Part shown: positions 46,432 through 56,922 of the stretch, in pieces
Position numbering within the stretch: position 1 is the stretch's first letter
How the letters are laid out: each line of letters begins with the position of its first letter
Assembly: GCF_019355555.1 (NCBI RefSeq)
Contig: NZ_CP072141.1
Span: 659,501-723,500, forward strand
Direction of reading: 5' to 3'
DNA length: 64,000 bases
Origin: Rhizobium sp. L51/94
GTDB lineage: Bacteria; Pseudomonadota; Alphaproteobacteria; Rhizobiales; Rhizobiaceae
The notes under the pieces: generated by a model
Seen by the model: the letters and a program-made list of their open reading frames with translations, nothing else
Told to the model about the DNA's origin: nothing
Database searches by the model: none
Made by a program: the position numbers and the translations under genes

Positions 46432-48309
46432 TCACGCCACTCTGGTCGATGTCGCTGCGGCATACTTTCTCAATGCAGCAATCAGCAACAAGAGCGCTGC
46501 CGGCGTCATGCCATCGACTTTGGCAGCTTGCGCAAGATTGGCTGGGACAGCCTGTTTCAATTTATGCGTCAATTCATTCGACAGACCGGAAAGCAATGAA
46601 AAATCAAAACCAGATGGAATAACCATGGCTTCTTCACGTTGTACCTTTTCGATATCGGACGCCTGTCGCTCCATATACACCGAGTATGTCGCTTCGATCG
46701 CAAGCGCCTCAGCGACAGGCGATTCGAGCGCTGCAAGCTCGGGCCAGATGCGCTGCAGCGATGAGCGATCGTGATCCTGGTGTGACAAAAGCTCGTAAGC
46801 CGAGCGACGTTGTCCATCCTGATTGAGATGAATACCAAAAGCCGCAGCAGCGTTCGGGGTAACAGTGAGCTCCTGAAGCAGCTTCCGTCCAGCTTCCAGA
46901 CGCCCAAGGTAGCTCTTAAAGCGTGCTGATCTCTCGGCACCTACGCAACCGATTGCCATGGCAGTCGGTGTCAACCTCACGTCGGCATTGTCTGCTCGTA
47001 GCGAAAGTCTATATTCTGCGCGGGACGTGAACATCCTGTATGGCTCAGCAACACCGCGTGACGTCAGATCATCGATCATCACGCCAATATAGGATTGCGT
47101 ACGACTGAAATGGACAGCATCCATTCCCGCAGAAAGACGCGCCGCGTTAAGACCAGCTACCAAACCTTGCGCGGCTGCTTCTTCATAACCGGTTGTCCCG
47201 TTGATTTGACCACCGAGAAAAAGTCCCGGTAGCTTGCGCAGCTCCAGCGAAGCGCTGAGTTCGCGTGGATCGACATGATCGTATTCAATTGCATAACCCG
47301 GCTGTAGGATCGTAACTCGTTCCAGACCCGGAATAGTCCTGATAAAGGCCTGCTGCACTGACTCAGGCAAACTTGTGGAAATACCATTTGGGTAAATGGT
47401 ATCGTCGTCCAAGCCCTCGGGCTCAAGAAAGATCTGGTGACCGTCACGTTCGCCGAACTTGACAATCTTATCTTCGATTGACGGACAGTAGCGCGGACCT
47501 ATTCCCTCAATCTGGCCCGAATACATGGCAGACTGCTGGAGATTATCCATAACGATCTTGTGCGTGGCGGCCGTCGTCCGCGTCACACCGCAATCGACCT
47601 GTCTGTTGACGATCATGTCCGTCATGAACGAGAAGGGCACCGGATCTTCATCCGCCCCTTGCCTGCCGACTGCCGTCCAATCGATCGTCTTGCCATCGAG
47701 CCTAGCTGGGGTACCAGTCTTCAACCTGGCCAACGAAATGCCAAGCCGCTCCAGCGTGCCCGACAGTCCAACCGAAGGCTCCTCGCCCATACGTCCTGCC
47801 GGGATCTTCTGGTCGCCGATATGGATCAATCCTCGAAGGAACGTACCTGTCGTGACCACAACGCTGCGGCAGTGAAGTTCCGTACCGTCTCGCAGGGAGA
47901 TTCCGGTAACTCGCCCATCGCGCTGGAGGATATCGAAAACATCACCCTCAACAACCTCCAGGTTTTCCAGCGATGCGATTTCAGCCTGCATGGCGAGGCG
48001 ATAAAGCTTGCGGTCTGCCTGGGTGCGAGGACCGCGTACCGCCGGTCCCTTCTTGCGATTGAGCATTCGGAACTGTATTCCGGCAGCATCTGCAACACGG
48101 CCCATCAGTCCATCAAACGCATCGATCTCGCGAACGAGATGCCCTTTACCAAGCCCACCAATGGCAGGATTACAGGACATGACGCCGATGGTGTCCCGGC
48201 GATGCGTAACAAGTGCGGTGCGTGCACCAAGGCGGGCGGCCGCAGCTGCGGCTTCACTGCCTGCGTGGCCGCCACCTACTACAACTACATCATAACGCGT
48301 CGTTTGCAT
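46432..48309 (-). CDS. mnmG: tRNA uridine-5-carboxymethylaminomethyl modification enzyme MnmG (GidA)
   Basis: A 625-residue FAD enzyme that with MnmE makes the cmnm5U34 modification in tRNA anticodons. The FAD site is [21 protein letters not shown] near the N-terminus. The signature GNPAIGG-like [19 protein letters not shown] and the later [19 protein letters not shown] and [18 protein letters not shown] are present. A C-terminal helical domain contacts MnmE. It is placed directly between mnmE and rsmG, separated from mnmE by two parS-like sites. Confidence 0.96.
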   Translation of the reverse strand: MQTTRYDVVVVGGGHAGSEAAAAAARLGARTALVTHRRDTIGVMSCNPAIGGLGKGHLVREIDAFDGLMGRVADAAGIQFRMLNRKKGPAVRGPRTQADRKLYRLAMQAEIASLENLEVVEGDVFDILQRDGRVTGISLRDGTELHCRSVVVTTGTFLRGLIHIGDQKIPAGRMGEEPSVGLSGTLERLGISLARLKTGTPARLDGKTIDWTAVGRQGADEDPVPFSFMTDMIVNRQVDCGVTRTTAATHKIVMDNLQQSAMYSGQIEGIGPRYCPSIEDKIVKFGERDGHQIFLEPEGLDDDTIYPNGISTSLPESVQQAFIRTIPGLERVTILQPGYAIEYDHVDPRELSASLELRKLPGLFLGGQINGTTGYEEAAAQGLVAGLNAARLSAGMDAVHFSRTQSYIGVMIDDLTSRGVAEPYRMFTSRAEYRLSLRADNADVRLTPTAMAIGCVGAERSARFKSYLGRLEAGRKLLQELTVTPNAAAAFGIHLNQDGQRRSAYELLSHQDHDRSSLQRIWPELAALESPVAEALAIEATYSVYMERQASDIEKVQREEAMVIPSGFDFSLLSGLSNELTHKLKQAVPANLAQAAKVDGMTPAALLLLIAALRKYAAATSTRVA

Positions 48310-48359
48310 CGTAATCTCCAGCTTAGGCTGTTTTCCGGACTAACGACCGGGAGTCAAGA

Positions 48360-48375
48360 AGTTTCACGTGAAACA
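48360..48375. other. parS-like site 3
   Basis: AGTTTCACGTGAAACA, 15 of 16 consensus positions, in the gap between mnmG and mnmE. Confidence 0.78.
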
Positions 48376-48397
48376 CGTTTCCAACGCAGTCACCGAA

Positions 48398-48413
48398 TGT
48401 TTCACGTGAATCA
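48398..48413. other. parS-like site 4
   Basis: TGTTTCACGTGAATCA, 15 of 16 consensus positions. It overlaps the mnmE stop and lies 38 bases from site 3. Confidence 0.7.
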
Positions 48414-49730
48414 TTTACCGACGCAGAACTCAGAGAAAATTACACCGAGCAAATCTTCCACATCCACATGCCCGGTTATCCGCCCCAATGAGCGGGCAGC
48501 GGCGCGCAAATGCTCAGCTCTGATATCAAGTCCGTCAGAGGAATTTAAAGCGAAAGTGATGTCTGAAATCGTTTGTTCCAGTAGCACACGGTGTCTCCGC
48601 CTCGCGGGAACTGCCATGGAAAGACCACTGGAGCGCTTTCCAAGTTCTGCCAAAAGGCGATCTTTTAATTCCGACAGTCCAGTCCCATTTTGAACAGAAA
48701 TACAAATATCGTATTGCTCAGACGGCCCGTGGATATCTGCTTTAGTCCCTACCTGGATCGCGTCAGGATGACCGACAGTCTCTGTTTCGGGACTGCCAAT
48801 CTCTCTCAGCACGAGGACGAGATCCGCTGCCTCAACGGTCTGAAATGCGCGCTTCACACCCTCTGCTTCTACCACATCTTCCGTCTCGCGAACGCCGGCG
48901 GTATCGAACAAGCGGACCCGAAAGCCGTCTATATCAAGATTAACCTCAAGGACATCGCGCGTCGTGCCGGCGATCTCTGTGACGATGGCAACATCTCGAC
49001 CGGCCAACGCATTCAGCAACGTCGATTTCCCGCTATTGGGCGGTCCAGCTATCGCAACTCGGAACCCGTCGCGGACGATTTCTCCGAACCTTGCGCCAGC
49101 CAAATGGTCTGAAATCGCATCACGGATCAGGAGCATTTCAGCCCAAACCTGATCTGAGACGGAGCCGGGCACATCACCTTCATCCGAGAAGTCGAGCTCG
49201 GCCTCAATCAGAGCCCTGGCGCGCGTTATGCGGATCGCCCAGGCAGCATACAGCTCGGAACGTCCGCCGTTGCTCTGTTCTATCGCCAGCCGCCGCTGCA
49301 TTTCGGTTTCGGCCGCCAAGAGATCTGCGAGACCCTCCGCCTCTAGCAGATCCATCCTTCCATTTTCGAACGCTCGTCGTGAAAATTCACCATTCTCCGC
49401 CAGTCTGCATCCGGAAATAGCTGAGAGCTCGTCCAATATCGCAGCCACAACTGCGAGGCCCCCATGCACTTGAAATTCCGCACAATCTTCTCCGGTGAAC
49501 GAGTTCGGACCGGGAAAAAGCAGAACAATACCCTTGTCGATCACCGATCCGTTTCGAGTCCGAATCGTTCTCAGTGAGGCAGTGCGAGGCGCCGGCAGTT
49601 GCCCTGCAATCCGCGAGGCCACCGCAAATGCACCATTACCACTGACGCGGATGACAGCGACGCCGGCGGGTAAGCCGCCACTAGACAACGCATAGATCGT
49701 ATCTGCAAATTGTGACACGTTGCACCGCAT
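48411..49730 (-). CDS. mnmE: tRNA modification GTPase MnmE (TrmE)
   Basis: A 439-residue GTPase, partner of MnmG. The N-terminal domain binds formyl-tetrahydrofolate and mediates dimerisation (DTIYALSSGGLPAGVAVIR). The helical domain has a G domain inserted: G1 GPPNSGKS (229-236), G2 TEIAGTTRD (251-259), G3 DTAG (276-279), G4-like GTKAD. The C-terminal CVGK is the catalytic cysteine motif of the family. The ATG at 49730 gives MRCNVSQFA; a GTG four codons in is possible. It is followed by rho upstream (minus strand) and two parS sites downstream. Confidence 0.95.
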   Translation of the reverse strand: MRCNVSQFADTIYALSSGGLPAGVAVIRVSGNGAFAVASRIAGQLPAPRTASLRTIRTRNGSVIDKGIVLLFPGPNSFTGEDCAEFQVHGGLAVVAAILDELSAISGCRLAENGEFSRRAFENGRMDLLEAEGLADLLAAETEMQRRLAIEQSNGGRSELYAAWAIRITRARALIEAELDFSDEGDVPGSVSDQVWAEMLLIRDAISDHLAGARFGEIVRDGFRVAIAGPPNSGKSTLLNALAGRDVAIVTEIAGTTRDVLEVNLDIDGFRVRLFDTAGVRETEDVVEAEGVKRAFQTVEAADLVLVLREIGSPETETVGHPDAIQVGTKADIHGPSEQYDICISVQNGTGLSELKDRLLAELGKRSSGLSMAVPARRRHRVLLEQTISDITFALNSSDGLDIRAEHLRAAARSLGRITGHVDVEDLLGVIFSEFCVGK

Positions 49731-49762
49731 TTGGTACGGAACCGAATCGATCTACCCAGCAT

Positions 49763-49785
49763 AAAGGCCGCACATGGCGGCCCTT
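49763..49785 (-). terminator. Terminator of rho (minus strand)
   Basis: GGCCGC and GCGGCC (49766-49771 and 49777-49782) form a stem; read on the minus strand it is followed by TTTAT. It lies 30-50 bases past the rho stop. Confidence 0.55.
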
Positions 49786-49812
49786 AAGTTGCAAACGTTC
49801 GGCCGATTGAAA

Positions 49813-51078
49813 TCAGGTATTCATCGAGTCGAAGAAATCCGGATTGTTCTTTGTCTGCTTCAGCTTGTCGATGAGGAATTCGATTGCATCCGTCGTACCC
49901 ATCGGGGCAAGGATACGGCGAAGAACAAAGATCTTCTGCAGATCCTGACGCGGAACGAGCAGGTCTTCCTTACGCGTACCGGACTTAAGGATATCCATCG
50001 CCGGGAAGATGCGCTTGTCGGCGACCTTGCGGTCGAGCACGATTTCCGAGTTGCCGGTACCCTTGAATTCTTCGAAAATGACTTCGTCCATGCGGCTCCC
50101 GGTATCGATCAACGCTGTCGCGATGATCGTCAGCGATCCGCCTTCCTCGATATTTCGCGCAGCACCGAAGAAGCGCTTCGGGCGCTGCAGCGCGTTGGCG
50201 TCGACACCACCCGTTAGGACCTTGCCAGACGATGGCACGACGGTGTTGTAGGCGCGACCGAGACGGGTGATCGAATCGAGCAGGATGACGACGTCACGCC
50301 CGTGCTCCACGAGACGCTTCGCCTTCTCGATTACCATTTCAGCGACCTGTACGTGGCGAACCGCCGGCTCGTCAAAGGTTGATGACACGACCTCGCCGCG
50401 CACAGAGCGCTGCATGTCCGTCACTTCTTCAGGCCGCTCGTCGATGAGAAGGACAATCAGATAGCATTCGGGATGATTGGCCGTGATCGAGTGCGCAATG
50501 TTCTGGAGCAGGACGGTTTTACCAGTGCGCGGCGGAGCAACGATGAGGCCGCGCTGGCCCTTGCCGATCGGCGCCACGAGATCGATGACGCGGGCAGAGA
50601 GATCCTTGGTCGTCGGCACGTCGAGTTCCATACGGAAGCGGTCGTTCGGATAAAGCGGCGTCAGGTTGTCGAAGTGAACCTTGTGGCGGATTTTCTCAGG
50701 ATCGTCGAAGTTGATCGTATTGACCTTGAGCAGAGCAAAATAGCGCTCGCCTTCCTTAGGTCCACGGATTGGGCCTTCGACGGTGTCGCCGGTCTTCAGC
50801 GAGAAACGGCGGATCTGCGAGGGCGAAATGTAGATATCGTCGGGCCCGGGCAGATAGTTTGCATTGGCAGAGCGCAGGAATCCAAATCCGTCCTGGAGGA
50901 CTTCAACCACACCTTCGCCAATGATTTCCACGTCCTGGCTGGCCAGCACCTTCAGGATGGCAAACATCAATTCCTGTTTGCGCAACGTGCTGGCGCTTTC
51001 GACCTCGAGCGATTCGGCGAAAGCCAGCAAATCGGTCGGGGATTTGCTTTTCAGTTCTTGCAGCTTCATTTCAGCCAT
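49813..51078 (-). CDS. rho: Transcription termination factor Rho
   Basis: A 421-residue RNA-dependent ATPase that ends transcription. The N-terminal [22 protein letters not shown] and the RNA-binding domain with [31 protein letters not shown] are typical. The ATPase core has [21 protein letters not shown] (Walker A) and [15 protein letters not shown] (Walker B and Q-loop region). Length is standard. There are 185 bases between it and hemJ, likely holding its own promoter. Confidence 0.97.
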   Translation of the reverse strand: MAEMKLQELKSKSPTDLLAFAESLEVESASTLRKQELMFAILKVLASQDVEIIGEGVVEVLQDGFGFLRSANANYLPGPDDIYISPSQIRRFSLKTGDTVEGPIRGPKEGERYFALLKVNTINFDDPEKIRHKVHFDNLTPLYPNDRFRMELDVPTTKDLSARVIDLVAPIGKGQRGLIVAPPRTGKTVLLQNIAHSITANHPECYLIVLLIDERPEEVTDMQRSVRGEVVSSTFDEPAVRHVQVAEMVIEKAKRLVEHGRDVVILLDSITRLGRAYNTVVPSSGKVLTGGVDANALQRPKRFFGAARNIEEGGSLTIIATALIDTGSRMDEVIFEEFKGTGNSEIVLDRKVADKRIFPAMDILKSGTRKEDLLVPRQDLQKIFVLRRILAPMGTTDAIEFLIDKLKQTKNNPDFFDSMNT

Positions 51079-51263
51079 GAAGGGACCATTACTCTATTTT
51101 TAGAAAGGGAAAGGCGACGTTTTCGTATTCGGGACCGCGAAGGGGACTCGCGGGCGACAGGATGAATACATGCCACGAAGATGAGATGCGCGAAAATAGC
51201 GACTTCCGCAGGAAGCCGCAAGGGGCATGTCGCCGATGGCGAAAATTTAAAATGACGCCTTTT

Positions 51264-51809
51264 CTAGGCGAAAGGTTTGACCACGACGAGGATGACGATG
51301 GCAATCATCAGCACCGTCGGCGCCTCGTTAGCAAAACGCCAATAGCGGGCGGAGCGGGTGTTCTGGTCTTTTGCGAAGGCTTTCACGGCACGACTGAAAT
51401 ACACATGGACACCAGTCAGAAGCACGACAAGACCAATCTTTGCATGCAGCCAACCACCCTGGAACGCAAACCCCGACCAGGCAAGGTATAGCCCGAAGAT
51501 CCAGGTCAGCATCATTGCAGGATTCATGATCACCTTGAGCAGCCGCTGCTCCATGACCTTGAAGGTTTCCGACTGGGCAGAGCCCGGCGCCGCGTCGGTG
51601 TGATAGATGAACAGCCGAGGCATGTAGAGCAGCCCGGCCATCCAGGAGATAACTGCGATGACATGCAACGCCTTGATCCACAGATAGAGATTATCCGGGT
51701 TCCAGTAAAACAGCGCCACGGCGAGCAGCACGAAAACGAGGATTGCGGTCAGCGCGCGGCTACGTGCCGTCCGTCCCGCCTTTTGATCCGTCTGCTTTTC
51801 GGCCGTCAA
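51264..51809 (-). CDS. hemJ: Protoporphyrinogen oxidase HemJ
   Basis: A 181-residue membrane protein with four helices, of the HemJ family that oxidises protoporphyrinogen IX in most Alphaproteobacteria. The [30 protein letters not shown] segment contains the heme-ligand histidine and the conserved tryptophan; [16 protein letters not shown] carries the second key histidine. The 20-residue basic N-terminal extension is cytoplasmic. Its start overlaps the hemE stop by four bases (ATGA), fitting co-translation of two heme-pathway enzymes. Confidence 0.92.
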   Translation of the reverse strand: MTAEKQTDQKAGRTARSRALTAILVFVLLAVALFYWNPDNLYLWIKALHVIAVISWMAGLLYMPRLFIYHTDAAPGSAQSETFKVMEQRLLKVIMNPAMMLTWIFGLYLAWSGFAFQGGWLHAKIGLVVLLTGVHVYFSRAVKAFAKDQNTRSARYWRFANEAPTVLMIAIVILVVVKPFA

Positions 51810-52840
51810 AACTTGAAACTCCGCACCCTGTCGACCAGCACAGCAACATTTTCAGGATCTGCCTGGGGCGTGATGCCATGGCCGAGGTTGAATATGAGGG
51901 GTCCGTCGCCAAGCCGCTCCAGGATCCGGTCTATCCCGTCTGTCAGCGCATCGCCGCCGGCCACCAGGCGCATCGGATCGAGGTTACCCTGGATAGGCCC
52001 GTCCCGCTGCAGTTCGGCAGCGAAGGAGAGGGGAACGGACCAGTCCAAGCCAATCGCATCGGCGCCGGTCTTGCGGCGATAATCCTTCAGCATGTAGCCC
52101 GCATTTTTGGCAAAAGCGATGATCCGCGCCTGAGGACGGCGCGCCTTTACCGAAGCGATAATCCGCGCCACGGGAGCCACGGCAAATGCCTCGAATTCCG
52201 CTTCCCCGAGGACGCCCGCCCAGGAATCGAAAATCTGCACCGCGTCGGCACCGGCATCGATTTGCGCCACGAGATAATCGGCAGAGAGCTCGGCGAGCAT
52301 TGCCAGCAGGTGTTCGAAAGCCTTGCGATGGCGATAGCCGAACAGTCGGGCCGGCGCCTGATCAGGTGTCCCGTGTCCGGCGATCATGTACGTCGCCACC
52401 GTCCACGGCGCCCCGCAGAAACCGAGCAGCGTCGTTTCGCCCGGCAGTTCGGCCCGCAGCCGCCGCACAGTTTCAAACACAGGCTTCAGGTGCTCGAGCA
52501 CATCCTTCGGTTCAAGAGCCAGAATACCGGCCTCGTCGATGGGATTCATCTGTGGCCCGTGGCCTTCCGTAAACCTTACATTCCGGTGCAAGGCGTCAGG
52601 GATGACGAGGATATCCGAAAACAATATCGCAGCATCGAAGCCATAGCGCCTTATCGGCTGCAGCGTCACCTCAACGGCGTGATCCGGCGAGTAACAGAGG
52701 TCCAGAAAGCTCCCCGCCTGAGCCCTCGTTGCCTTGTATTCGGGAAGATATCGACCTGCTTGTCGCATCAGCCATATCGGAGGGGGTGTCAGCGTTTCTC
52801 CCGCCAACACTCTCATAATTGCCCTGCGTTCTGCCGTCAA
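51806..52840 (-). CDS. hemE: Uroporphyrinogen decarboxylase
   Basis: A 344-residue TIM-barrel enzyme that decarboxylates uroporphyrinogen III to coproporphyrinogen III. The conserved N-terminal [15 protein letters not shown] and the catalytic [12 protein letters not shown] are intact, as are [13 protein letters not shown] and the substrate-binding FDSWAGVL. The start is TTG 52840, with GAGGGAAGAGG upstream; an in-frame ATG eight codons later is the alternative. In many Alphaproteobacteria hemE borders the origin of replication, and the next stretch shows just that layout. Confidence 0.95.
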   Translation of the reverse strand: MTAERRAIMRVLAGETLTPPPIWLMRQAGRYLPEYKATRAQAGSFLDLCYSPDHAVEVTLQPIRRYGFDAAILFSDILVIPDALHRNVRFTEGHGPQMNPIDEAGILALEPKDVLEHLKPVFETVRRLRAELPGETTLLGFCGAPWTVATYMIAGHGTPDQAPARLFGYRHRKAFEHLLAMLAELSADYLVAQIDAGADAVQIFDSWAGVLGEAEFEAFAVAPVARIIASVKARRPQARIIAFAKNAGYMLKDYRRKTGADAIGLDWSVPLSFAAELQRDGPIQGNLDPMRLVAGGDALTDGIDRILERLGDGPLIFNLGHGITPQADPENVAVLVDRVRSFKF

Positions 52841-53241
52841 ATGCCTCTTCCCTCTAAAAATTATAAAGCTCTTCTTAAGGTTTCTATTTCTAAGAGTCGG
52901 TGACTATCAAGGATTATCACTTATCCACGCGAAGTCCCCGTGACTGCCATATCCCGGAATAGTCGGGACGAAAATTGCGGCATCTTGACGAGATATGGGG
53001 ACAGAATGAATTTCATCAATCATCCCTGGCATTTAGCGTGACCGTAGATTTGCGTATCCTGTGGACAAGGTTAGGATGACAATCGGTCGAAGCTTCTTTA
53101 TCCCCAGTCTTCAAAGCTTCTGTTTTCAGCAAGCCGCAAAATCGCAATTGTGGACAACTTGGCAGTTATCCCAGCCCCTCCGCCATGAGGCTGCCCAATT
53201 ATATTTTCCTCCCCGGTTATCAACAGACGACGGAAAACAAC
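52841..53241. other. Probable chromosomal replication origin (oriC) with DnaA-box cluster
   Basis: A 400-base intergenic stretch, richer in A and T than its surroundings, between hemE and ppsR. DnaA-box-like nonamers, each one base from TTATCCACA or its complement, are at 52921 (TTATCCACG), 53060 (TGTGGACAA), 53098 (TTATCCCCA), 53149 (TGTGGACAA) and 53217 (TTATCAACA); a weaker TTATCACTT is at 52914. The origin next to hemE is established for Caulobacter and several rhizobia. The adjacent parAB and parS cluster supports it. The exact unwinding site was not identified. Confidence 0.75.
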
Positions 53242-54063
53242 GTGGAGAACAGAATAAATTTCTTTCATCTGCACCTGATATCTGACTCAACCGGAGAGAC
53301 TCTCATTTCCGCCGGAAGGGCGGCGTCGGTCCAATTCCAGGCGAGCCAACCAATCGAGCATGTCTACCCGCTGATCCGCAATCGCCGGCAGCTGCTGCCG
53401 GTGCTCGAGGCGATCGATGCTTCTCCGGGTATCGTGCTCTATACCATTGTCGATCACGAACTTGCCGATCTCATCGACGAGCGCTGCAAGGCGATGGGTG
53501 TCCCGTGCGTCGCTGTGCTCGAACCGGTACTCAACGTCTTCCAGACCTATCTCGGCGCCGTTTCCCGACGCAGGGTGGGCGCCCAGCATGTGATGAATGC
53601 GGATTACTTTGCCCGCATCGAAGCTTTGAATTTCACCATGGATCATGATGACGGCCAGATGCCGGATGATTATAATGATGCCGACGTCGTCATTGTCGGC
53701 ATCAGTCGAACGTCGAAAACTCCGACCAGCATCTATCTCGCCAATCGCGGCATCAAGACCGCGAATATTCCGATCGTCTACGGCGTACCGCTGCCGCCGA
53801 GCCTGGCTGCCGCAACCAAGCCTCTCATCGTCGGCTTGATCGCCACCACCGACCGCATTTCGCAGGTTCGCGAAAATCGCATCCTCGGCACTACGCCCGG
53901 CTTCGATCGCGGTCATTATACCGATCGCGCGACGATCTCCGAGGAATTGAAATACGCCCGTGCGCTTTGCGCCAGGCACGGCTGGCCCGTCATTGACGTG
54001 ACCCGGCGCTCGATCGAAGAAACGGCTGCCGCCATCGTTGCCCTCAAACCGAAGCTGCGCTAA
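53242..54063 (+). CDS. ppsR: Pyruvate,phosphate dikinase / PEP synthase regulatory protein
   Basis: A 273-residue bifunctional kinase/pyrophosphorylase of the DUF299 family that switches pyruvate,phosphate dikinase or PEP synthase off and on by threonine phosphorylation. [15 protein letters not shown] and the P-loop-like [15 protein letters not shown] are the family marks. GTG 53242 (MENRINFFH) is the preferred start, since homologues begin there; the open frame extends to 53185 through the DnaA-box region, which argues against the longer form. It heads the rightward series to dnaQ. Confidence 0.92.
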   Translation: MENRINFFHLHLISDSTGETLISAGRAASVQFQASQPIEHVYPLIRNRRQLLPVLEAIDASPGIVLYTIVDHELADLIDERCKAMGVPCVAVLEPVLNVFQTYLGAVSRRRVGAQHVMNADYFARIEALNFTMDHDDGQMPDDYNDADVVIVGISRTSKTPTSIYLANRGIKTANIPIVYGVPLPPSLAAATKPLIVGLIATTDRISQVRENRILGTTPGFDRGHYTDRATISEELKYARALCARHGWPVIDVTRRSIEETAAAIVALKPKLR

Positions 54064-54096
54064 GCGCAAGTCTGCCGAATAGCGCAGGGACACTCC

Positions 54097-54696
54097 ATGA
54101 CATCGCCACTCATCCTCGCGTCCTCCAGCCCCTTTCGTCGCATGCTAATGGAAAATGCCGGCCTGCGGTTCGAATCCATCGCTGCCAGCATCGACGAACG
54201 TGCCCTTGAGGCACCGCTTGAAAAAGCCGGCGCCGGCCCGGATGCCATTGCGCTGGTTCTAGCCAAGGCCAAGGCTGTCGCTGTCAGCGAAAGCCACCAT
54301 GGTTCGCTGGTCATCGGTTCGGACCAGACGATGTCACTCGGCTCTCGCGTGTTTCACAAGCCGAAGGATAGCGCCGAGGCAGAGACCCATTTGCTGGCCC
54401 TCTCAGGAAAAACCCACCGGTTGAACAGTGCCGTCGCGATCGCAAGGGATGGCGACATCCTCTGGGAGCACCTGTCCCATGCCGAATTGACAATGCGGAC
54501 GCTCACACCCGCTTTTATCCATCGGCATATCGGCAGGGTCGGCGACAAGGCGCTCGGCAGCGTCGGGGCCTATCAGCTGGAAGGCGAGGGGATACAGTTG
54601 TTCTCGCGGATAGACGGCGACTACTTTACGATCCTCGGCCTTCCCATGCTGCCGCTGCTCGCCGAATTGCGGGCCCTGGAGGCGATCGATGGATGA
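54097..54696 (+). CDS. maf: Maf-family nucleoside triphosphate pyrophosphatase
   Basis: A 199-residue Maf protein that hydrolyses non-canonical or excess NTPs to NMP plus PPi. [19 protein letters not shown] is the N-terminal S/R-rich signature, [11 protein letters not shown] carries the catalytic aspartate of the Maf fold, and the [15 protein letters not shown] and GLPMLPLL stretches are usual. The YceF-type loop places it in the non-septum Maf subfamily common in rhizobia. It overlaps aroE by eight bases, and a parS-like site covers that overlap. Confidence 0.92.
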   Translation: MTSPLILASSSPFRRMLMENAGLRFESIAASIDERALEAPLEKAGAGPDAIALVLAKAKAVAVSESHHGSLVIGSDQTMSLGSRVFHKPKDSAEAETHLLALSGKTHRLNSAVAIARDGDILWEHLSHAELTMRTLTPAFIHRHIGRVGDKALGSVGAYQLEGEGIQLFSRIDGDYFTILGLPMLPLLAELRALEAIDG

Positions 54697-55552
54697 TTCA
54701 CGTGAAACAATCGGCCGGCGTGCGTTCGTCACAGGCTATCCTGTCAGCCATTCCCGCTCGCCGCTCATCCATGGACACTGGCTTAAAACACTGGACATCG
54801 CCGGCAGCTATCAGGCGCACGCCGTGTCCCCGGCAGATTTCCCCGGCTTCATCGCATTGCTGAAGGACGGCACCGCCGACTTCATCGGTGGCAATGTTAC
54901 GATCCCGCACAAGGAACAGGCATTCGCGCTGGCCGATCGGCCGGACGAATTGGCGCAAGAGCTCGGAGCCGCCAACACGTTGTGGCTGGAGAACGGCCAG
55001 CTCATGGCAACCAATACCGATGGCCACGGCTTTGTCGCCAATCTCGATGCCCGCCACCCCGGGTGGGACAAGGTGGAAACCGCCGTCGTCCTCGGCGCCG
55101 GTGGCGCAAGCCGCGCCATCATCCAGGCGGTCCGCAACCGTGGCATCGGTACGATCCATGTGGTCAACCGCACCCTGGATCGCGCCCGCGAACTTGCCGA
55201 CAGGTTCGGTCCCAGCGTCCATGCCCATCCGGAAAAGGCTTTGCGCGAGGTCATGCAGTCGGCGGGCTTGTTCATCAATACCACCTCTCTTGGCATGGAT
55301 GGAGGAGGCCCGGTGCCAGCAATCGATTTCACGACGATGGCGAGGGACGCCGTTGCCACAGATATCGTCTACGTGCCGCTGAAGACGGAAACGCTTGTCC
55401 AAGCCGAACGGCAGGGTATCGCCGCGGTCGACGGTCTCGGCATGCTGCTACACCAAGCGGTGCCGGGATTTGAAAAGTGGTTTGGCCAGCGCCCAGAGGT
55501 TGATGACCCCCTGCGGCAGTTGGTTATCGCAGACATGGAAGCGCACAAATGA
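54689..55552 (+). CDS. aroE: Shikimate dehydrogenase
   Basis: A 287-residue NADPH enzyme reducing 3-dehydroshikimate in aromatic amino acid synthesis. Substrate site: SHSRSPLIH near residue 18. Catalytic lysine in GNVTIPHKE, partner aspartate in NTDGHGF. NADP loop: [10 protein letters not shown], then [13 protein letters not shown]. The N-terminus has a few extra residues that lie over a parS-like site (DDSRET). The start ATG 54689 overlaps maf. It overlaps coaE by four bases. Confidence 0.95.
   Translation: MDDSRETIGRRAFVTGYPVSHSRSPLIHGHWLKTLDIAGSYQAHAVSPADFPGFIALLKDGTADFIGGNVTIPHKEQAFALADRPDELAQELGAANTLWLENGQLMATNTDGHGFVANLDARHPGWDKVETAVVLGAGGASRAIIQAVRNRGIGTIHVVNRTLDRARELADRFGPSVHAHPEKALREVMQSAGLFINTTSLGMDGGGPVPAIDFTTMARDAVATDIVYVPLKTETLVQAERQGIAAVDGLGMLLHQAVPGFEKWFGQRPEVDDPLRQLVIADMEAHK
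54694..54709. other. parS-like site 5
   Basis: TGATTCACGTGAAACA, 15 of 16 consensus positions, across the maf/aroE overlap. It is about 1.5 kb right of the presumed origin. Confidence 0.72.
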
Positions 55553-56151
55553 TCCGGCTTGGCCTGACGGGCTCTATCGGCATGGGCAAGACGACAACGG
55601 CCAGGCTGTTTGCCGATGCCGGCATTCCGGTCAACGATGCCGACAAGGCGGTGCACGAACTGTACGCGGGCGAGGCGGCACCTTTGATCGAGGCGGCTTT
55701 TCCGGGAACCGTTGCAGCCGGTATCGTTGACCGGCAGCTGTTGTCTAGGCAGCTGGCGGCAAACCCGGCTGGCTTCAAGACACTCGAAGCCATAGTCCAT
55801 CCGCTGGTGCGCCGCGGCGAACTGGCATTCCTGGGTGAGCAGGCCCTGGCCGGCGCCGATATCGTTGTGCTCGACATTCCCCTGTTGTTCGAAACGGCAA
55901 GCACAGATCGCGTCGATCGCATCGTCGTCGTTACTTGTGATCCACAGCTTCAGCGCCAAAGGGTTCTTGCGCGACCGGGCATGACGGAGGAGAAGTTCAA
56001 TATGATTCTCTCTCGGCAGATGCCGGACGCCGACAAGCGGGCGAGGGCGGATTTCTTGATCGATACCGGAAACGGTATCGAGGCGGCCCGCAGCCAGGTC
56101 GCGGCGATCATTGCCGCCTTGAGGGCGGGCACGACGGACAGGGATTTGTGA
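55549..56151 (+). CDS. coaE: Dephospho-CoA kinase
   Basis: A 200-residue P-loop kinase that adds the 3'-phosphate to dephospho-CoA, the last step of CoA synthesis. The P-loop is [13 protein letters not shown] near the start; [10 protein letters not shown] and the later [12 protein letters not shown] are the CoA-binding and Walker-B-like parts. Length is normal. Start overlaps the aroE stop by four bases (ATGA), and dnaQ starts one base after its stop, so aroE-coaE-dnaQ should be one transcript. Confidence 0.95.
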   Translation: MIRLGLTGSIGMGKTTTARLFADAGIPVNDADKAVHELYAGEAAPLIEAAFPGTVAAGIVDRQLLSRQLAANPAGFKTLEAIVHPLVRRGELAFLGEQALAGADIVVLDIPLLFETASTDRVDRIVVVTCDPQLQRQRVLARPGMTEEKFNMILSRQMPDADKRARADFLIDTGNGIEAARSQVAAIIAALRAGTTDRDL

Positions 56152-56152
56152 C

Positions 56153-56866
56153 ATGCGCGAAATCATCTTCGATACGGAAACGACAGGCCTCGACAGCCGC
56201 ATCGACCGCATCATCGAAATCGGTGGCGTCGAACTGTTCAACCATTTTCCGACGGGACGCACCTTTCACATGTACGTCAATCCGACCGGCCAGAAAGTCC
56301 ATCCGGACGCGCTGGCGGTGCACGGCATTACCGACGAGTTCCTCGCCGACAAGCCACCCTTTGCCGAGGTCGCCGGACCGATGCTGGAATTCTTCGGCGA
56401 CGCCAAGTGGATCGCCCATAACGCCAATTTCGACATGGGCTTCATCAATGCGGAGCTGGCGCGTCTCGGCATGCCGTCGATCCTGCCGGAGATGGTGATC
56501 GACACCCTGTCTCTCGCCCGTCGCAAAAACCCGATGGGTCCGAATTCTCTCGATGCCCTCTGCCGCCGCTATGGCATCGACAATACCCACCGCACCAAGC
56601 ACGGTGCGCTGCTCGACTCGGAATTGCTGGCAGAAGTCTATATCGAGATGATCGGCGGCCGCCAGACAGCCTTGGGTCTAAGCTCCGATAAAGGCGGTCA
56701 GAGCGGTTCAGATCGCCGGATGGATAATGACGACGTGGTTGTCGCGGTGCTTGCGAGACCATCTCCGCTGCCGGACAGGGTAAGCGATCTGGAGCGCGAA
56801 GCACATCGGGCGCTGCTCACCAAGCTCGGAGAAAAGAGCATCTGGCTGAAATATGGTTCTGCCTGA
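56153..56866 (+). CDS. dnaQ: DNA polymerase III subunit epsilon (proofreading exonuclease)
   Basis: A 237-residue 3'-5' exonuclease of the DEDDh group. Exo I is FDTETTGLD, Exo II HNANFDMGFI, and the Exo III part HRTKHGALLDSELLAEVY carries the catalytic histidine and last aspartate. The C-terminal 60 residues bind the polymerase subunit. It is the last gene of the rightward origin series. The coaE-dnaQ-secB neighbourhood is the same across rhizobia. Confidence 0.95.
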   Translation: MREIIFDTETTGLDSRIDRIIEIGGVELFNHFPTGRTFHMYVNPTGQKVHPDALAVHGITDEFLADKPPFAEVAGPMLEFFGDAKWIAHNANFDMGFINAELARLGMPSILPEMVIDTLSLARRKNPMGPNSLDALCRRYGIDNTHRTKHGALLDSELLAEVYIEMIGGRQTALGLSSDKGGQSGSDRRMDNDDVVVAVLARPSPLPDRVSDLEREAHRALLTKLGEKSIWLKYGSA

Positions 56867-56871
56867 TAGAT

Positions 56872-56897
56872 AAAAAAATGCCCGGACAAGCCGGGCA
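56872..56897 (-). terminator. Rho-independent terminator of secB
   Basis: TGCCCGG (56879-56885) and CCGGGCA (56891-56897) form the stem; read on the minus strand it is followed by seven T. It ends the minus-strand secB transcript and may also stop dnaQ. Confidence 0.8.
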
Positions 56898-56922
56898 CAT
56901 GTCTCATGATATCGATCGAGGA

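Noticed and set aside
53166..53174. TTATCCCAG as a DnaA box
   Set aside because: Three mismatches to the consensus; not counted in the origin cluster.
53185..53241. Longer N-terminus for ppsR
   Set aside because: It would translate through the last DnaA-like boxes and is absent from the typical family start MENR.
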